Source: Bilabrum cf. latius
Taxonomy: Eukaryota > Bigyra: Bicosoecida > Bigyra > Bicosoecida
Assembly (NCBI GenBank): GCA_965178125.1
Contig: OZ237758.1
Location: forward strand, 310,001-374,000
DNA length: 64,000 nucleotides
Reading direction: 5' to 3'
This document shows, piece after piece, positions 12,254 to 23,239 of this stretch. Made by a program: the position numbers and the translations under genes. Position 1 is the stretch's first letter; each line of letters opens with the position of its first letter. The notes under the pieces were generated by a model. The model was not told where the DNA came from. It saw only the letters and a list, made by a program, of their open reading frames with translations, and did not search any database.

Positions 12254-14629
12254 TCAAGAAATCTAGCAGCCACCGCTGCTGCTTCGACGTCGGAGACGTC
12301 GACGCCTTTCTGCTTTCTCTTTTTCAATGCGAACTCGCTCTGCCTACTCTCGCTGTTCCTTCTCTCGCTGCTACTGGGCTTTCCTGGCATCTTCCGCCGC
12401 CTTTCTCACTCGCTCAGCGGCTGCTTGCATTTCCTGCTGCTACTTGGCCCGCTCCGCTTCCTGCTTCTACTGCTCCTCGCGCTCCTTCTGTCGCTGCTCT
12501 TCGAGCTAATCGTGAGCAGTAGCGCTGCTTCTGAGCTTCTGTGCCACATCCTTTGCCTCCAGCGACAGCCTGCTGGCTTCGTCCCTCAGCTGCTTCATGA
12601 TTGACTCCTTGCCCTCTGCTGGCGAGGCAGCCACGTCTGAGACCACGTCGTCCACTGTGAGGGTCGGGGCACACTAGCGATCCGATCCAGATCCAGACCA
12701 CTGCACACTGCACTCAAACAACAGGGCACACAGCTACCGCTCATTGCTAGAGGCGCTGCTTGGGCCACTTCCAGCCGCAGCTGCGCCGCTGCTGACCTCA
12801 GGCTTCCAACTGGTCGTGTCTTTGATCTGTAGGAGGGCCTGTCCCGGAGATTTGCGTCCCAAGTTGGTTGCCTGCCGCTTAGTCGCTCCCATAACATCAG
12901 TGCACAGCTTCTTGATTTCCTCGATTGCGTCTGCATTGGCTTGCTCGGCGATGCTGTGGACCGCTCCTGCGAAGGCGTCCAGCTCGGCAGCCAGGGCTCG
13001 CTTCTGGCTCGAGCTCCCCGCCTGGCCCTCCCTCTGCTTGAGCGCATCGAGTGTTTCCTGCTCCCTCCGCTTGTGCCTATCGGCGAACCTCCTCAGGATT
13101 TCAGGGCTTTCCTTGATGAGAGACTCCCTCGCGCCTGACCCCCTGGACTCAAGTGCTGCCTGGAGCCCCTGCACAATGGCGGTCTGCTTGTCCTTGAGCG
13201 CAGAGGCGAGGTCCTTGTGGGCCAGCGCCTCCTCGACACTCATGGTGGTCGGGCCAAGTGCGCAAGATGCAACCAAATGAAGGAGACCTGGTAGCTCCAG
13301 CCGAGTCGTCTCGATGGCTGCATCGCAGTGAGCCAGCACTCCAGGCGACTCGATGACGCTACTCGCAAACTGCTCGATTCCGTCCTTGGCTGCCGTCAGT
13401 GCCCTCTGGTTGTACCGCTCCAACAACCCTGGGATCTGCGCGCCTTTCTGGTCGCAGTGCTCCACCACCTCGGGTAGGATGCGGGCGATGGCACCCGCCT
13501 GCATGGGCACTCGTCCCGGCATGCAGCGGGGCGTCTCGTCCTGGATGCAAGGCACAATGTGGGCGTCGCAGAATACCTCGAGCGCCTTTATGAAGTCCAT
13601 TCTCGACTGCTTGAGTTCTTCATCGCCTGCCTTGAGCTGCACCGTGGGAAGGAGCACCACCGTGCCGCGCTCGAATGTGCGTCGGAACGCAGCGCGCCTC
13701 TGCGCCACCAGGCCCCCATCCTCGTCTTCGTCTTCTCCGTGATCTGCTTCCCTTTTGCTCTCTTCACTTGCAGATGCAGCTCCTCCCCCGGCAGCCTCCT
13801 TGGATTCTCCGCTTTCATCAGCGGCGCCAGCGCCAAAGATTCTCTCATGCAGGAATGCCTTGTCGTCTGCCATAGTGTCGGGGTCGTCGCCCGCGTCTCG
13901 CTGCATCACGACCACTGGGCCCAGGCCGATGCGCTGGTCCGAAGCTGCGGTGCTCTCTGAGGCCTCCATGCTATCATCCTCTTTGGCGCAGGCGAATAGA
14001 GTTACAAGATCGGCCATTTGCTGCAGCCGATCCAGAGTGGCGGCCTGCTGCGGGACTGCTTGTCCGGCGTGGCTGATGGTGAGCCCACCGCTGGACAGCA
14101 GAAGCGCCGGGAGCATGACTTTGTGATCGTAGTCCCCGCTCCTGTCACCCTGGCCCTCTGTGTCAACGATCATGAGAAGAAGGTCCTTGGAGCGTCCGAA
14201 GCAGCCCTTGGGGATCAGCACCACGGCAGCGTCGCATCCTTCCGTGCACGCATCGGTCGTGTCACCCGTCTGGAAGCAGAGCGGAACCCACAGTCCAGTT
14301 ACCCTACACCTTACCCAGTCGATTTTGGAGCGACTTGAGCCGATCGCAGAGAGCTTGATCTTCTCACGGACATCTGCCTCGCCCCAGCCTCTTTTTCCCA
14401 GGGAAGCAAGCAGCCACAGCACAATGAGATTCATTGTCGTGCTCTTTCCAACACGAGCGGGGCCTTGCACGCAAATGACTTTGACTTGGGTGTCTGGTGC
14501 AATCCTCTGCATCGCTTCGAACACCTGACTGTCTCGTGTCTCGAATCTCAAATCCTCCGCATCCTCTTTCCGCCTCGTCCATGGCGCCACGCAGATGCAA
14601 ATTTCAGCGACTTTAGCTGGTTCCGACAT
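12254..14629 (-). CDS. GBP-like large GTPase A, C-terminal CaaX box CQIS
   Basis: A single exon of 791 residues from ATG 14629 to TGA 12254-12256. The P-loop GPARVGKS is at residues 56-63. The G3 motif DTEGQGD at 156-162 follows the conserved segment LIPKGCFGRSKDLL. An RD-type G4 motif (VVVMQRDAG) is near 240-247. This is the pattern of guanylate-binding proteins and other dynamin-like GTPases (DTEGLGD and TLRD in human GBP1). A helical middle with VPCIQDETPRCMPGR leads to a Gln/Glu-rich coiled coil. The C-terminus reads SSSGGC-Q-I-S when TAG at 12263-12265 is Gln. That is a farnesyl-type CaaX box, and human GBP1 ends CTIS. TAG also occurs at 12734, 12674 and 12506. It is head-to-head with GTPase B, 116 bp between starts. 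The cellular role is inferred from family only. Confidence 0.85.
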
Positions 14630-14689
14630 AGGTATTGTGCTCTAGATACAGCGTCTCTAAATTTGGGTCAACACTGCGCGTTCCGGGGG

Positions 14690-14714
14690 TGGAGAAAATC
14701 GGGTTCCGGTTTAC
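14690..14714 (+). promoter_or_regulatory. Candidate shared element in GTPase A/B divergent promoter
   Basis: The 116-bp gap between the two start codons contains TGGAGAA, then a few bases, then GGTTCCGGTTTAC. A closely similar element sits in the C/D promoter at 20300-20323. It ends 32 bp before the ATG of B and lies 61 bp from that of A. It could be a transcription factor site or initiator. This is comparison of two copies only. Confidence 0.4.
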
Positions 14715-14745
14715 CCGGCTTTCGCCAGTCCGCTGGCCACTGGCA

Positions 14746-17103
14746 ATGCATAACCAGCACAGCCGAACCATGGAATCCAAGAAAGTACAAATCGGAACTC
14801 TTCCACTTTGGAAGTGGAATCGGTCAGCTCGTCGGTTTGCCGTGCCGGGAGTCCCGGTGCTTCGCAGCATGCTGGACAGAATCGAGCCCGCCATTCCAGT
14901 GGTTGGCGTCGTGGTTCACGGGAAGGCCCGCACAGGAAAGAGCATGATTCTGAATCAAATCGCAAGATGCGTGCTACTAGAAGCATATGGCAGCATAGAG
15001 GGGCTGGAGATAGACCGATTGCACCCGGATGTCCCGGCACCTGTAATTGGCCGGTGCCCTTCTTCGGGTGTTCCCGTCCCTCTGGCCTTCGGTGTGGGGC
15101 ATGGCGCGAGGCCATGCACGAGCGGCGCAGACGGCTGCTTCATTTGCCTCCCTGCAGGCGCCTTTGGGCGCTCCTAGCCATCTGTTGTCCTGCTGATCGA
15201 CTGCGAGGGCACCGGCGACAAGGATGCAGGATACGACGCAAAGGTCATCCTGCCTGGGCTGGCGCTGTGCAGCGGGGGCGTGTTCATCGCAAACATGAAG
15301 AACCCGCCCATGTCGCACGCGGTGCTCTCTACCATCGAGAATGTGCTGCATGCAGCGGCAGTCGTGGGGCGCGGGAGACAAGCTCACCCGGGGGACGCAG
15401 ACAAAGCGACCCTGGCTCTGGTGGCTCGGGATGTGCAGCTGGAGGCAACCAAGACGCTGGAGGATGAGGAGGCAGATCTTATGCGTGATGAGCCTGAGGA
15501 TCCATTCGCTCCCGCAGCATCGGACGGAGCCTAGAAGCGGAACCAAGCCCGCGCCACCATCGCGGCAACATTCAAGCAGTGCCGGGTGGTACGTGTGCCG
15601 CCGCCCGCCGGTCGGCAAGACGCAGCCAGGGCTTGGCCCAAGAAAATGGACGAAGCACTGAATGCTATTGATGCCGCCTTTGAGCGGAATGTACTGCCTT
15701 GTCTCCAGGATGAGACACCGCGCTGCATGCTGGGAATGGCCGACGTACCGCTGGACACGCAGCACGTGCTGTCGGCGATCGAGGCTATTGTGGACCAGGC
15801 AAACGATGCCACGGACAAGCTGCGCCCATCAAGCATCCTTGAAAGCATTAAAGAAGGCGCCGTCAATGCAGTGAACGATCGCCTGTGCGCTGGGATTGAG
15901 GCTGCCCTCGTCACCGTGCAGTCTGCAAGGCTACTTGATTCGACTGCCTCGACTGAACTGGCCGCACATGCAGTGCAGGCCGTGCAGCAGACGCTCATAG
16001 AGCGTGCTTACTTCCAAATGCGCAAGATGTACAAGGCTGCCACGCGCGACGACGCTGTGGCCGTGGTCCGAAGCGCCGATGGCCCGGTGCAGCGGCAGCT
16101 GAGAGTCCTCGCGGCTAGCATGGAGAGCAAGGCGAGAGACAGGTGCGCCATCATTACTGGAAACATGCAGCGAATGATGCACCAAGTAGCGGACGAGTAG
16201 CGTGTTGACAAGATGAACAAGCTGAATGCCAAGCTCAATGACGTTGTGTGCAGCTTGGGACGGGAGGACCATGCGAACTTTGAAGGGATGCTCGCCGGTC
16301 GGCAATAGCAGGTACAGCAGCTGCAATAGCTGCAGGTGGACACGTCGAGGATAGATGCCAGCAGGGAGCTCTTGACGAAGATGCACGGCACCTGCGAGCA
16401 GACTCTGCGCGAGTCGGCAACTGACCTCGTTGGGTACGTGGGATAGTCGCCTGACTACAGCTACGGGGCTGCGGTGAGGAATGCGACCCGCCAGCTGGAG
16501 CAGCTGCTCATATCTACAGAAGGTGCCGATGATGCGGGAGCTGCCATGGGTGATGAAGCTGGTGGTGGCGCAGCTGGTGGTGGTGCAGCTGGTGGCGGGG
16601 TCCCAGACGGTATTGCCTGCCAGCTGCACGCCGGCGGCCAGCTTCTCATCGCGAGCGGGCTCATGCGGCTTGATGCAGCTGGTGCTCCTGTCGAGCCGCC
16701 TGCATCCGAGATGAACAAGCTGGTCAAGCATCTTACTGATGACAACGACGCTATCAAGCAGTTGTGCACCACTGCCAGCGCTGAGCTGGAGCAGTACCGC
16801 TCTAGGCTCGCTACTGAGGTGCAGCGAGCCAAGGACGGCGTGTCCGAGGCCATCCGACTTAAGGATAACGCCAAAGAGCTGCAGGCATCCATCGAGGCCC
16901 GCAGAGCAGAGGCATAGAGGTTTGCAAGTGACTTTGCCGCCAAACAGAAGGCAGCTCAGGAGCGGATCCAAGCAACCGAGGCCGCGATGCAGAAGGCAAC
17001 CAGGGAGCACGAAGAGTATGTGGCTGCAACCGACAGGGAAATCGAACGTTTACGGCATATTACTGAGAATGCAAGCAGTGGTGGTGGGTGCCTTGTCCTG
17101 TGA
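14746..17103 (+). CDS. GBP-like large GTPase B, C-terminal CaaX box CLVL
   Basis: A single exon of 785 residues from ATG 14746 (an alternative in-frame ATG is at 14770) to TGA 17101-17103. The P-loop GKARTGKS is at residues 59-66. The block GADGCFICLPAGAFGRS leads to G3 DCEGTGD, followed by an RD motif LALVARD. A downstream block VLPCLQDETPRCMLGM is shared with paralogue A. The C-terminal half is helical and coiled coil. The protein ends SSGGGCLVL, a CaaX box with terminal Leu as expected for geranylgeranylation (compare CVLL of human GBP5). In-frame TAG occurs at 15175, 15532, 16198, 16306 and 16915, among others. Several lie in Gln-rich coiled coil, for example RQ-TAG-QVQQLQ-TAG-LQ. It is tail-to-tail with GTPase C across 252 bp. 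Confidence 0.85.
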
Positions 17104-17355
17104 GTGATATAGGCATGCGTGTGCAAGAGATGAGCTCTGAGTGCTTTCCTGCGCGTTGCTGCACCTGCCGCGACTCTGCAGGTGTTTGCTTGGGAGACTG
17201 CGCAGATCGGATTTGCAGCACTGTGCATTGAGTATTCAATAAGGAATCCAACCTTTGTGTGAACAATGACCACAGCGTTACAGTGCTACTAGTGCTTCCA
17301 TGCAGTGTGCAGCGGACAAGGGGATCTCACGCCCGACCATACGCTGAAATTCACG

Positions 17356-20241
17356 TCACTCGTCTACTTTCTTGGAGGCCCACCCGTAGGCTGCACCCAT
17401 GCCACCCATTGCAAGAGATGCCCCGCCGGTCAGGAACGCACTACCAATGGTCAATCCGGCAGACACAATGCCGAGCACTGCTCCGAAGATCGATGGGCCC
17501 CTGTTCAGCCGATCGATCATATCCTAGACGGCACGCTCCGCCTGCTGGAGCTGCTGGTCCAGAGCCGCTTTGTCCTTCTGCCTCTGCTTCTTCAGCGCCT
17601 CGAGCTAGTCTTGGTTCTGCTTGATTTGCTCCTTGTGCTTATCCTCTGTCTTTTCCACTTCGAGCTTCGTATTCTCGAACTCTTCGCGCAGGCTGCGAAG
17701 CCTCGCTCGTGACTCGTACGCGCCGCTCATGTGCAGGCGGCTAGACTGCAGCTGCTGAGATAGCTACGAGAGCATCTCCAGCTGAATCGAGCGCTGCTTG
17801 GTGCTGGAGGTCTCCAAGTCTCGCATGAATGTAGCCAGGTGCGGGTTCTTACCTGGTTCTGCCACAGCCACCGCCAGGGCGGTCGGGCGGAAGCCGCACA
17901 GGACGATGTTGGCCTGGCAGCATCCCCACAGCTACACGAGCCTAGGTAGGGGTGCATCGCCCTCATCATCCGATTTAGCACTTGAAAAAGCTCCGATCGG
18001 CTCTGGTCCTGCACTGCTAGAGCAGACTCCACTGTCATGATGCTCCTAGCCCTCAGCACCATCAGCACCATCACTCGGAGGATCGGACGCACCCGCACCC
18101 GACGCAGGACCGCTCTCGCCACTGCTGTGGTCCGTTGCTGAGCCATGGCTCGATGCACCAGATTCCATTGACCCCGTCTCGGCTGGTGGCGAGCTTGCGC
18201 CGGTTGCTGCGTCTGGTTGCATGCGTTTGAGTAGCTGCATAGCGCCCATCTGCGCTAGGCACTCTGTCCTGTCCGTACGTGTCGCAGCCTCATCACCTTC
18301 GCAACCATCCTGCAATGTAATGTCACGCTCCGAATGGGTGAGCTCGATGTCTCGCAGCGACCCTTCAAGGTGAGACTGCAAGTGGCGCTGTGCCGTCTTC
18401 ATGGCCTGGAGGCGGGCCGAAGCGTCCTGCTCCAGCGCGTCCTTGGCAGCCTAAATGGCCGTCTTTGCGGAATCATGCGCTGCATGAAACTCCTTCAAGA
18501 CATCATTATCGCTCTTGGCTGATCCATCTGCGGTATACCTCATGCAGGACGCCTGCTCGGTTGCTTGGCGAGCCTGCAGCATGCTCTGCTGCAGCTCGGG
18601 GATGCGGCGCCCTGACACGGCAACATGGTAGTGGCGCTGCCAAACCTGCTCAAAGGCAAGGACAGCAGCACTCTGGGTGCTTGATAGCAAGTGCTTCCGA
18701 TCATCCTTGGCCCGTTCGTCAAGGGCATGAGCTACGAGGGCAGGCCCGCACTTGGCTCCGGTCAGCTTGTCCAACGCAGCGGTCAGGCCATCGCGTGCGC
18801 TGGGACAGTCAAACATGGACTCTGCCCAAAGCTCCTTGGCTTTCAGCTGCACAGTCTCTCGGATGCGTTTCTCCATCAGCTGGCCGACCGCTTGTCCGAT
18901 CCCGCGTGTGCAGCCGAGAGGGCAGTCCCGCGAGATGGTCTGGTCAAAAGCCTTGCGCTGCACGGTGTCAGAATACTCCCGTCCCGCTCTTTCGATCTGC
19001 TTTAGTGTGTGCGAGAGCCACGATGACAACCAACCTTTACGAGGGTCCTGCACTGCATTGGAAGACTCCACCACGTCCGACAGCACCTGCAGAAGCTTGC
19101 CACCCACCATGGGGTAGGCATCCAGGCCGAAGACCTTGTCTTCCTGCGTGCCCGCTGCCTTGATACGGTTGCCAAGCATGGCTGCAAATGACGCCCGCAT
19201 CTGCGCTGGCAGCGTAGTTTTGGAAGTGCCAAGCCGCACGATTTGCACGTCATGGCACGCCCTCCACAGCCTGCTCCTCATGCGATTCCGGCGGCTCGCT
19301 CCGGATGCAGGCGCAGACGCGGATGCAGGCGCAGACGATGCCGCGTCGTCCTTGCCTTCTTCCTCGGGGCCCAGACCATCATCATCATCTCCACTGGCAG
19401 GACCGACGGCCTCTTTCTCTAGCACCCGCTGCTCCACCGCGCTCCTGTGCGGCCTGCCCTGGTGCCACCCGCCCCGGTTGCTGTCGGGGCGAGCTGGCTC
19501 GTAATGGACATCGACCGGACCGGCATTACCATGCGCATCTACTGCGAAATCGCGGATGCCGGAATCTCTCGTCAGGTTGACGAATGTTGGCTTTACCCTG
19601 TCGGCGTTGGCCATGTGCATCCCGATGAGCTCGGCGGCGTCGACGAATTCCTCCATCGAGGAAAGGACGCTGTGCGGCTGGGGCGGATTCATGGTGTTGA
19701 AGATCAGCAGGCCGTTGCTGCTGGCCGCCAGTGCGGGAAGGGTCACCCTGAGGTCGTGTGTCGTATCTTTATCCCCGCGCCCTTCGCAATCGAACAGCAG
19801 CACGAGCAGGTCCGTGGCGCGGCCGAGTGTCCCTGCAGGGAGCAGGCATGCGAATGCGTCCACTCCCGCCGTGCAGGGAATGTCCAAATTACTCGCTTTG
19901 AATGCCGTCGGCACCGTTTCTCCTGTCCATTGGCACTCGCTCCATTCCGGCACTGATGCGCCCTCCCACAGCGGAGCCAGGCTCGGACGGGCCTCTCCTC
20001 CTTGCCCTGGATCAGCTCGCCCCGCTCCTGGCAGCTTCACCAGCCATGATGCCATGTGACACATAAGCGAGCTTTTGCCCGTCCGAGCTGGCCCGTGCAC
20101 CGACATGGCCATGTACGGCGTGCTGCTCAGGCCGCTCGACTGCAGAGCGCGGGCGACTCTCTCGTCCCACACTGTGCCGAACTTGCCCCTGTCATCTGCC
20201 TTATACACCGGAAACAGCGCACAGCGAACCTCGCTGCGCAT
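17356..20241 (-). CDS. GBP-like large GTPase C, hydrophobic C-terminal tail
   Basis: A single exon of 961 residues from ATG 20241 to TGA 17356-17358. The P-loop GPARTGKS is at residues 50-57. The block AGVDAFACLLPAGTLGRA leads to G3 DCEGRGD, and the G4-type motif FVNLTRD is the clearest RD motif in the cluster. An acidic insert (DDDDGLGPEEEG) follows the G domain. The C-terminal third is coiled coil. The protein ends in a Gly/Ala-rich hydrophobic segment (FGAVLGIVSAGLTIGSAF, then GGASLAMGGMGAAYGW) and charged SKKVDE. This looks like a membrane-inserted tail or hairpin and replaces the CaaX box of A and B. In-frame TAG occurs at 18451, 18046, 17932 and elsewhere. It is head-to-head with GTPase D. 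Confidence 0.83.
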
Positions 20242-20274
20242 ATTGAGGTTGATATGAAGACTACGTAGTTCAGA

Positions 20275-20323
20275 TTCCGGTTTCTCCAGGATTGTCCACT
20301 GGAGAATCCCGGTTCCGGCTTAC
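20275..20323 (+). promoter_or_regulatory. Dyad element in GTPase C/D divergent promoter
   Basis: Within the 168 bp between the start codons, TTCTCCAG and CTGGAGAA form an inverted repeat around a 9-bp spacer (20282-20306). Both arms are flanked by CCGG-containing sequence. The right arm continues as GGTTCCGGCTTAC (20311-20323), matching the element of the A/B promoter. It is a candidate binding site for a dimeric factor. Confidence 0.42.
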
Positions 20324-20409
20324 ATTTGCAGGAAAAAGTTGATCCACGCGTGTTGCCCGCCTCACAACTGCAACGGCACCAGAAACCTGCACCTGTTTAT
20401 AGGTGCGCA

Positions 20410-23007
20410 ATGGCAGCAGCATCAGGTCAATCATCTGTGCCTCCTCGGTCAAGGGAGCCTGTTCTGATGATGAGATGCGAGCTGTGGAAGTACGACAAGA
20501 CGGTGAGCAAATTTGTCGTCAAGATCCCTGCCAGGGTTTAGGAAGCACTTCGCCCGTACGAAGATGTACCAATGGTAGTGATCTAGTCGCAAGGTCCAGC
20601 AAGAATCGGCAAGAGCACCTAGAACAACTACATTGTAGCGTGGGTGGCCCGTGCAGCTCATTGCCCGGTCGAGGACATCGACAGCATCGACGATTCCAGC
20701 GAGATATGCTATGCTGGATTCCCCGGGATCAGCACAACCGACACCCCTTTAATGGAAGCATCCGAAACGATCGAGGGGGCCCAAGTCCTGAACGCCTTCG
20801 GAGTGTCTCACGGATCTGAGACGTTCACGCGAGGCGCAGATGCGTGCTTCATGCTGCTTCCCGCCGGCAGCTTCGGCAGCCCCAAGCGCCTGCTGGTGCT
20901 GGTGGTAGACTGCGAGGGCGGCGGCGCGGAAATCCCCGAGTACCACGCCAAGAGCATGCTCCCCGGCGTGATCTTCTGCGGGCGCGGCGCCGTTCTTGTG
21001 ACCGACACGGTCAAGGGGCTGAGGCAGCAGGTAATCGACAAGCTGTCAAACGTGGCAGAAGCCGCAGAGATCTACGGCATGGGAATGAAAAAGGCAGCAG
21101 AGAAGGATGGAGCCGGCGCGGCCGGCGCAGCTGGGCCAGCTGGCGGCTAGGACCCCTTGGCGGGTAGCACGTTGGGTGCTGCTGTGATGCTGTGCAAGAA
21201 CTACGACCTGAAAAGGTCCGAGACACTGGAGGAAACGGAGAGCAAGACATTTGGAAAAGAAGACGCCGCCTTTGACAAGGCTGCCAGTAGCCGCAACACT
21301 AAGAGAAGCAACCTCAAAGCAGTGTTCCGGCAGTGCGCTCTAGCGCATATCAGGTCCCCCAACGGCGAGTCCAGGCCATGCGACTGCAAAAACATGGTGT
21401 CCGACCTCCGCGGCATGCTAAAGCGCGTGGTGCTGCCCCTGCTGCAAGACCACGATCCCAGGCGTCTCTTTGGCAGCCCGCACCTGCCTTTGACCGCGGG
21501 CACGTTCGTGGACATGCTCCCCGCCGTCGTGCAGCAGTCGAACGAGAAGGAGCTGAGCGTGCCTTCCCTTCTCGAGGCAATGGTGAGCGCGGGCGTGCAG
21601 CGTGCCACAGAGGCGGGGCGAGCGGCCAAGCACGCGGCGTGCCTGGTTGCAGGTGATCCAACGGTCGAGCTGCCGGGGCTGTCCATGGGAGGGCTGGTGC
21701 AGTGCACTGAAGCGGCGGCCGGGATCGTGACTGGGGCCGCCGAGGCAGAGGCAGACAAGAACCCCGTGTGCAAGGAGACTCGGCTGCTCAAGGATGCACT
21801 GGAGGCGCTGGACAAGGAGACGCAAGAAGCCATCAAGCCAATGCTGCTGCAGCGGCTCAACGGCGACTACAAGAAGGCAGCTGAGTGCGGGCGGGTGCTG
21901 GTGCACCTGCTGGCAGAATGCGAGAGCAAGTCGTCGTGGGCCGAGCCCGAGCTCCTCGAGAAGGAGCTCAAGGAAGGCTGCCCTGAGAGCCTCGAGGGAA
22001 CACCGGCGGATGAGCTGCAGGACCTCCGGTGCGAGGTCGAGGCTCGGAAGGATGTAATTGACAAGAAGCTGGCGGAGAAATCGAGCGATCTTTCCGCGTC
22101 CATCCTGGGCGGCGTGATGAGGACAGTGGGACCGCTGGCGGAGAGCGCGGTGGGGAGCGTGGTAGGCGGGTCATCTCTTCCGGGTGCATCAGCTGCTGGG
22201 GGCGAGGGGGCGGCGGGCGAGGCCAGCTCTGGCTCGGCTGCAGCGGACGTGCTGGCCAGCGCCGTCAAGACAGCTCTAGCCGTGCAGCAGGGCGCTGCAC
22301 CTGAGACAGATGGCCCTTCATCCGGGGCAGGTGCAGGTGCAGGTGCAGGTACAGGTGCAGGTGCAGGTGCAGGTGCAGGTGCAGGGGCTACATCTGCCAC
22401 TGGTGTAGCATCGGCCACCGAGCCTGGGTCAGACGTCTCGCGGGAGGAGATCGAGGACAAGCTGCGGGAGAAGCTGGAGTCGATCGCTGCCGCGGCGCCA
22501 GAGGGGAGCATGCGTGCGGCCGCTGACCTGCTGGCAGCCGTTGGGCTGCAGGACCGCGGGGGCGGCGCTGCGGGAGCTGCTGATCCTGCCCTGTCCCGGA
22601 TCGTGGAGAGCTCGCTGCAGCAGCTGCAGTGCAAGTACGAGCAGCTGCGTGGGCTGGCGGTGCAGCAGCTGGCCGGCATCCAGTTCGAGACGCAGCGGCT
22701 GGCCGGTGAGCAGCAGCGCAAGGAGCTCGAGGAGCAGGGCGAGGCCGTGAAGGAGCAGCTCAAGGCCGCGCAGGCCAGGATGGAGCAGGACGCAGAGAGG
22801 CACCGTGAGCAGATGCAGGCCATCAAGGACCAGATGAGGGAGGACAGGGAGAGACAGGAGAGGGAGATGCAGCGCATGCAGATGATGCAGCAGCAGGCCA
22901 TTGATGCTGCCAACGACAGCGGTGGCAGTGACTTCGCAGCGTTTCTCGGTGCGGCAACGGACATCATCCGAACCGTCGTGGCAGCGAAAACTGGGGGAGT
23001 AGCTTGA
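20410..23007 (+). CDS. GBP-like large GTPase D with degenerate G motifs
   Basis: A single exon of 865 residues from ATG 20410 to TGA 23005-23007. The P-loop GPARIGKS is at residues 62-69. The paralogue block GADACFMLLPAGSFG is present, but G3 reads DCEGGGAE (the final Asp is lost) and the G4 region reads VMLCKNYDL with no RD. Nucleotide hydrolysis may therefore be weak or absent. The shared downstream block VLPLLQDHDPRRLFG is kept. A Gly-Ala simple repeat (22326-22386) separates the helical middle from a long Gln/Glu/Arg coiled coil (GEQQRKELEEQGEAVKEQ). The end, FLGAATDIIRTVVAAKTG, is mildly hydrophobic with no CaaX box. TAG occurs at 20539, 20593, 20620 and 21148. It may act as a partner of the divergently transcribed C, which is inference. 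Confidence 0.82.
22326..22386 (+). repeat. (GGTGCA)n microsatellite encoding Gly-Ala
   Basis: About ten hexamer units lie in frame within GTPase D and encode a flexible Gly-Ala linker. Confidence 0.9.
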
Positions 23008-23052
23008 TCGGAGTGAATATGGACGCCATGCACATGTTCTATGGGCAAATAT

Positions 23053-23106
23053 AAATGCACTTGCATATAAACATAAAAGAAATGCACTTGCATATGTACA
23101 TAAAAG
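23053..23106. repeat. Two 27-bp tandem units
   Basis: Units 23053-23079 and 23080-23106 differ at two adjacent bases. Each contains the small inverted repeat ATGCA-CT-TGCAT. They lie just downstream of GTPase D and downstream of the tRNA on its strand. Function unknown. Confidence 0.85.
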
Positions 23107-23153
23107 GTCGTGTAGTTTCCTGAACGAGTATCCTCTGTGCCCGAGTCCGATGC

Positions 23154-23160
23154 AAAAAAA
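23154..23160 (-). terminator. RNA polymerase III T-run terminator
   Basis: Seven consecutive T residues on the minus strand begin six bases past the tRNA 3' end, as expected for Pol III termination. Confidence 0.7.
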
Positions 23161-23166
23161 TGGAAC

Positions 23167-23239
23167 AACACATACCGGGTCTCGATCCCGGGACCTCGAG
23201 AACCGTAAACTCGCGCGCTTCCAACTGCGCCATATGTGC
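23167..23239 (-). tRNA. tRNA-Arg(ACG)
   Basis: On the minus strand a 73-nt cloverleaf can be drawn. The acceptor stem GCACATA pairs with TATGTGT (first pair G-T). The D arm is GCGC-AGTTGGAA-GCGC, the anticodon loop is TTACGGT with anticodon ACG, the variable loop is 5 nt, and the T arm is CCGGG-ATCGAGA-CCCGG. The anticodon stem has a T-T mismatch at 31-39 and the discriminator base would be T. Both are unusual, so a degenerate copy is possible. A T-run terminator follows. No intron. It lies between the converging 3' ends of GTPase D and METTL5. Confidence 0.65.
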
